Shown here piece after piece: positions 12,497 to 15,393 of a stretch of DNA of 15,393 nucleotides. The position numbers and the translations under genes were made by a program. This DNA comes from a bacterium. Lineage in GTDB: Bacteria > Latescibacterota > UBA2968 > UBA8231. A model generated the notes under the pieces. It saw only the letters and a program-made list of their open reading frames with translations, was not told the DNA's origin and searched no databases. The DNA is taken from positions 1 to 15,393 of the forward strand of contig JAQCJA010000051.1 in the NCBI GenBank assembly GCA_027593305.1, read 5' to 3'. Positions within the stretch are counted from its first letter, which is position 1, and every line of letters begins with the position of its first letter.

Positions 12497-15282
12497 CAGG
12501 CGACGCCCTGCAGGGGAGCACGCAGCAGATCGTACCACGTGGCCACCTGTTCCACGCCGCCGTCTTCGACATTGAGGCACACATAGGCGTTGCTCTCGCT
12601 GACAAAGGCACCGGGCTGCACGGCCTGTTCGCGGGACTCGTGAAAGACGTCGCGACTCCACAGTTGATTGCCGTAGTCCGTCGTGCCGAGGGTCAGCCAG
12701 CGGGGATCGTAGGCTCCGGGGAAACCGCGGGCATCAAAGGCGAGGCGCAAGGAAACAAAGGCGTCGCCCTTCGCCTGGTCGACGAAACCAACCATGGCGG
12801 GGTTGCTGGCGAAGGAGATGTTCCCCGCTGCAGGTGTGCGTATGATCGCGCCGCCTTCGTGCATGTGTAAGGAGTGGCTGAAGGATTGGCGAAAGAGCCA
12901 CTCGTCATTGCGCACCACCAGAATGTCGGCTTCCTGTTCCACGCGCAGAGCCGATGTCATGGTGAAGTAGGGCAGCCCGTCGTAGAACGTGTAGGTCACA
13001 TCCAGGCAGACCGCCGACTGGTCCCGTGCCGGATGTGTGGGGCACACCGGATAGCCCCAGCGTCGGACGATGGTGCACAGAGCGCCCTGATCCACCGTGA
13101 AATTGGGCGCCTGCGGCCAGTTCGTCATGCGGTACCGCAGTTGGTTGCGGAAGTCCGGATTCCAGTGGATGCAGTCATCCTCGCCGTGCCAGGCGATGTC
13201 GAGCTTGCTGTGCGGATCGTTGTCAGCGTCCACCAGGCTCAGCGGGCTCGGGTCCTCCCATCCCAGTCGGGTCTGTCCCCAGCGGCAGAACACCAGATTG
13301 CGCAGTTGCCCCATGACGGGCGACAACCGGGCGCGGTAGGTGCCGTTGTCGATCTGCAGGGCGCAGCCTTCGCCGCGAGTTACCAGCCCTGTCGGATAGA
13401 AAGGCTGCCAGCAGGCGGGGGAGGGGTTGTTGTGCAGCAGCAGGTACGTCTTGTCCTCGTGAGCTTCGACATCAGCAAAGAAGACGACGCTGCAGGACAC
13501 TTCGTCAGCCGCCACATGCGGGCGGTACACCTGGCAGGGGATCTCCTGGCCCGACTCTGCGGCGACGAGACGGATCTCACGCACAGGGTCACGCAGCTGT
13601 CCGGGAGTGAAGGACACATCCAGATGTACCGGCTCATGGCATCGCCGCCGGCCGCCGGTTTCCTTCAGAGTGACACGTTTGTAGGAGCGCCACCCGCCCC
13701 AGTACGGTCGGAATCTGTCCCGCGACAGTTCACTCAGTGGCTGCGATTGGCGGCCGACCTGCACACGTGTGGCTCCCAGGTGCCGGGAATCCAGCGCTGT
13801 TGCCTGCGGATCCGCGCGCTCTGCCGCGCGCACGTGCATGGCCCCCTCCGGTGGATCCCCGGAAGTGAAACCAAGTACCTGTCTCGCCTTCGGTGACAGG
13901 CGGTCCGGTGTCCATGCTGCATCCCACACCGCTTCGACGGCGGCCGCTGTCACACCCTCCAGTTGCAGCAGATGGCTCCGGATCGGCGAGGCTGCCGCAT
14001 CGATGTGCACGCGACCGCGATTGAACATGCGGATCGAGACATGCACCGCGGTTCCCGTGACCCGAACGGTTTCGATCATGCCCACATCGACGACGCTGAG
14101 TGGTTCGCCGAACATGGGGTCCTGCAGTTGGCGCAGGTGACCCCAGACGGCCTCTTCGGTGATCATCGATGCTCCTGCTCCTGCTGCCTGGGCCGGCCTC
14201 GAGCCCCAGGGTGAGTCGAGCGTGGGCGTGCCGTGACCGGCGCAGAACAGCGGATTCCATGCGACTCTGCCCGACTGCACATCGGCCAGGCTCAGACGTT
14301 CACCGTCGCGCTCGGCGGAGGCGTTGGCGCCGAGGACAGCGGCCAGGCTGTTGAGGCTGGGACCGTAGGGGCTGCGCATGAGGGATTTGTCGCCCGCCTT
14401 CACGGCGGCGATGAAGGCCCGTGCCTGCAGGGCAAAGGCGGAACGGCCCTGGGTCTCTTCCTCGAATACTGTCTTGCTGTTCTCCATGACCTTGCCCGTG
14501 GACCACTCAATCATGGCGTCGTCACAGACGAGCACGACTTCGCGGCGCCCGGCGCCATCGGCATTGGTCAGCACGCGGGACGTGGTGGCGTTGCCGACGA
14601 CGCCCGAAGCGAAGCGGTAGTTCACGTCATACACATGGGGCATGTTCATCATCTCCGGTCCCTCACCACGTTGGCGCCACTGGTAAAAGGCGGAAACATC
14701 GGCGATGTCGCCAAGGAAGTAGCGGAGCAGATCGACCATGTGCACGGTGTTTTCGACGAAAGAGCCACCACACTCTTCGTAGCGGCTCGTCCACCAGCGT
14801 ACCGGCTTGCCGCTGTAGAACAGGTTGATCATCACGTGCCGCGGCGTCCGCTCCGCCAGCAACTGACAGACCTTCTCGGACGACGGGTAGTAGCGACTCA
14901 TGAACCCCACCTGAGAGACGATGCCAGCTTTGTCGACCTGCTGCGAGAATGCGACGGCCTGTGCCATGTCGAGGCTCACGGGCTTTTCGACGAACACGGC
15001 GATCCCCTTGTCGGCGGCGATCGTCACCTGATCGGTGTGCAGCGTCGGCGGCAGGTTGATATAGACTGCGTCGAGTTCTTCGCGGTCGAACATTTCGTGA
15101 TGATCGGTGTAGGTCGCTTTGGCGCCGAAGGTGGCGGCCTGCGCGGAGAGCGCTGCCTCGCTGATGTCACAGAAGGCCGACAGTTCGACATCACCCGCCT
15201 CAACCAGTGGGGCCAGTCCAGGAAGATGAGCATGGATGCTGATGTGGCCGAGGCCGATGAAACCGACGCGCGTGGCGGACAT
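12496..15282 (-). CDS. Gfo/Idh/MocA dehydrogenase - MIP18 (DUF59) - beta-rich domain, single reading frame
   Basis: A 928-residue open frame with three parts. Residues 1 to about 346 are a Gfo/Idh/MocA-type NAD(P)-dependent oxidoreductase: Rossmann GFIGLGHISIHAH, the EKPVSLD motif, and the GGSFVENTVHMVDLLRYF substrate-side helix. After a 26-residue Ala/Gly-rich linker, residues 373-472 form a MIP18/DUF59 domain (LQDPMFGEPLSVVDVGMI ... VWDAAWTPDRLSPKARQVLGF). The usual reactive Cys of that family is absent, with FNRGRV in its place. Residues ~500-928 form a long beta-rich region (RDPVREIRLV, DNGTYRARLSP, TYTFYDGLPYF) that resembles glycan-active sandwich domains but is not recognised. A Met at residue 373 has its own strong ribosome-binding site, so two coupled genes (15282-about 14164 and 14166-12496) are an equally good reading. 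Substrate unknown, probably a sugar derivative. Confidence 0.75.
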   Translation of the reverse strand: MSATRVGFIGLGHISIHAHLPGLAPLVEAGDVELSAFCDISEAALSAQAATFGAKATYTDHHEMFDREELDAVYINLPPTLHTDQVTIAADKGIAVFVEKPVSLDMAQAVAFSQQVDKAGIVSQVGFMSRYYPSSEKVCQLLAERTPRHVMINLFYSGKPVRWWTSRYEECGGSFVENTVHMVDLLRYFLGDIADVSAFYQWRQRGEGPEMMNMPHVYDVNYRFASGVVGNATTSRVLTNADGAGRREVVLVCDDAMIEWSTGKVMENSKTVFEEETQGRSAFALQARAFIAAVKAGDKSLMRSPYGPSLNSLAAVLGANASAERDGERLSLADVQSGRVAWNPLFCAGHGTPTLDSPWGSRPAQAAGAGASMITEEAVWGHLRQLQDPMFGEPLSVVDVGMIETVRVTGTAVHVSIRMFNRGRVHIDAAASPIRSHLLQLEGVTAAAVEAVWDAAWTPDRLSPKARQVLGFTSGDPPEGAMHVRAAERADPQATALDSRHLGATRVQVGRQSQPLSELSRDRFRPYWGGWRSYKRVTLKETGGRRRCHEPVHLDVSFTPGQLRDPVREIRLVAAESGQEIPCQVYRPHVAADEVSCSVVFFADVEAHEDKTYLLLHNNPSPACWQPFYPTGLVTRGEGCALQIDNGTYRARLSPVMGQLRNLVFCRWGQTRLGWEDPSPLSLVDADNDPHSKLDIAWHGEDDCIHWNPDFRNQLRYRMTNWPQAPNFTVDQGALCTIVRRWGYPVCPTHPARDQSAVCLDVTYTFYDGLPYFTMTSALRVEQEADILVVRNDEWLFRQSFSHSLHMHEGGAIIRTPAAGNISFASNPAMVGFVDQAKGDAFVSLRLAFDARGFPGAYDPRWLTLGTTDYGNQLWSRDVFHESREQAVQPGAFVSESNAYVCLNVEDGGVEQVATWYDLLRAPLQGVA
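14164..14176 (-). promoter_or_regulatory. Internal ribosome-binding site and ATG at the MIP18 domain
   Basis: On the minus strand AGGAG (14176-14172) lies five bases before ATG 14166, exactly where the MIP18 domain begins. In the +1 frame a TGA overlaps this ATG as ATGA, the classic stop/start junction of coupled genes. Just upstream is a slip-prone repeat (two GCTCCT units at 14171-14182, plus strand). Together these suggest the present fusion may come from a frame change near the end of an ancestral dehydrogenase gene. Confidence 0.55.
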
Positions 15283-15315
15283 GGGGTTCTTCGCTGGTAA
15301 GGGGTGTACGGGTTT

Positions 15316-15393
15316 TCAGGCGGCTTCGATTTCGGTTATCAACTCCGGGCTGAAGTGGCGGCCGTCCGCCGTGGCGACGGAGGTCTCCAGTTC
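15316..15393 (-). CDS. C-terminal tip of an unidentified gene (cut by window edge)
   Basis: Twenty-five codons are open from the window edge to a TGA at 15318-15316, reading ELETSVATADGRHFSPELI and ending EIEAA. It precedes the dehydrogenase start by 33 bases on the same strand, so the two are probably in one operon. The piece is too short to recognise a family. The frame is supported only by being open and by the operon-like spacing. Confidence 0.45.
   Translation of the reverse strand, partial: ELETSVATADGRHFSPELITEIEAA

Noticed and set aside
14233..15300. A 355-codon plus-strand open frame
   Set aside because: It lies opposite the dehydrogenase Rossmann domain, whose motifs are unmistakable; shadow.

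Overview
The window is GC-rich DNA from an uncultured-looking Gram-negative bacterium. That is inferred from a signal-peptide beta-propeller, a VTT-type membrane protein and a periplasmic-type betaine-binding domain. The lineage cannot be fixed from sequence alone; the mix (ergothioneine enzymes, SMUG1, Gfo/Idh/MocA, nitrilase) would suit several marine or soil environmental phyla. No rRNA, tRNA, CRISPR array, intact transposase or phage gene was found.

Left block, 1-7433, all on the minus strand. A good sigma70-type promoter (7433-7405) reads into a wrecked egtB (7356-7154), which has only the first ~46 and last ~20 codons of the ergothioneine sulfoxide synthase. Then come a Crp/Fnr regulator, a betaine-type ABC ATPase, a fused binding-protein/permease, egtD (histidine trimethyltransferase), an M19 dipeptidase and a metallophosphoesterase. 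Spacing is short or overlapping throughout, so this looks like one operon. A second promoter, built on three 10-bp tandem repeats that each carry TTGACC, then drives a second Crp/Fnr regulator and an alpha/beta hydrolase cut by the window edge. The most interesting reading is an ergothioneine/hercynine locus that has lost its EgtB step but kept EgtD next to a betaine-family importer. EgtD also has no ATG, GTG or TTG start ahead of its conserved N-terminus.

Middle block, 7483-10097. It holds a SMUG1-family uracil-DNA glycosylase (minus), a decayed sensor histidine kinase (plus; one large internal deletion and two frame changes), a receiver-only response regulator overlapping it by four bases, and a VTT-domain membrane protein (minus). 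The histidine kinase and egtB show the same damage (both gene ends kept, middle lost, frame broken). This points either to real decay or to an assembly problem.

Right block, 10280-15393. It holds a nitrilase-superfamily amidohydrolase with a helical tail and a secreted TolB-like beta-propeller (both plus). Converging on them is a 928-residue minus-strand reading frame that joins a Gfo/Idh/MocA dehydrogenase, a MIP18 (DUF59) domain and a long beta-rich domain. A strong internal ribosome-binding site and ATG at 14166 suggest it may be, or recently was, two genes. The window ends in the 3' tip of another minus-strand gene.
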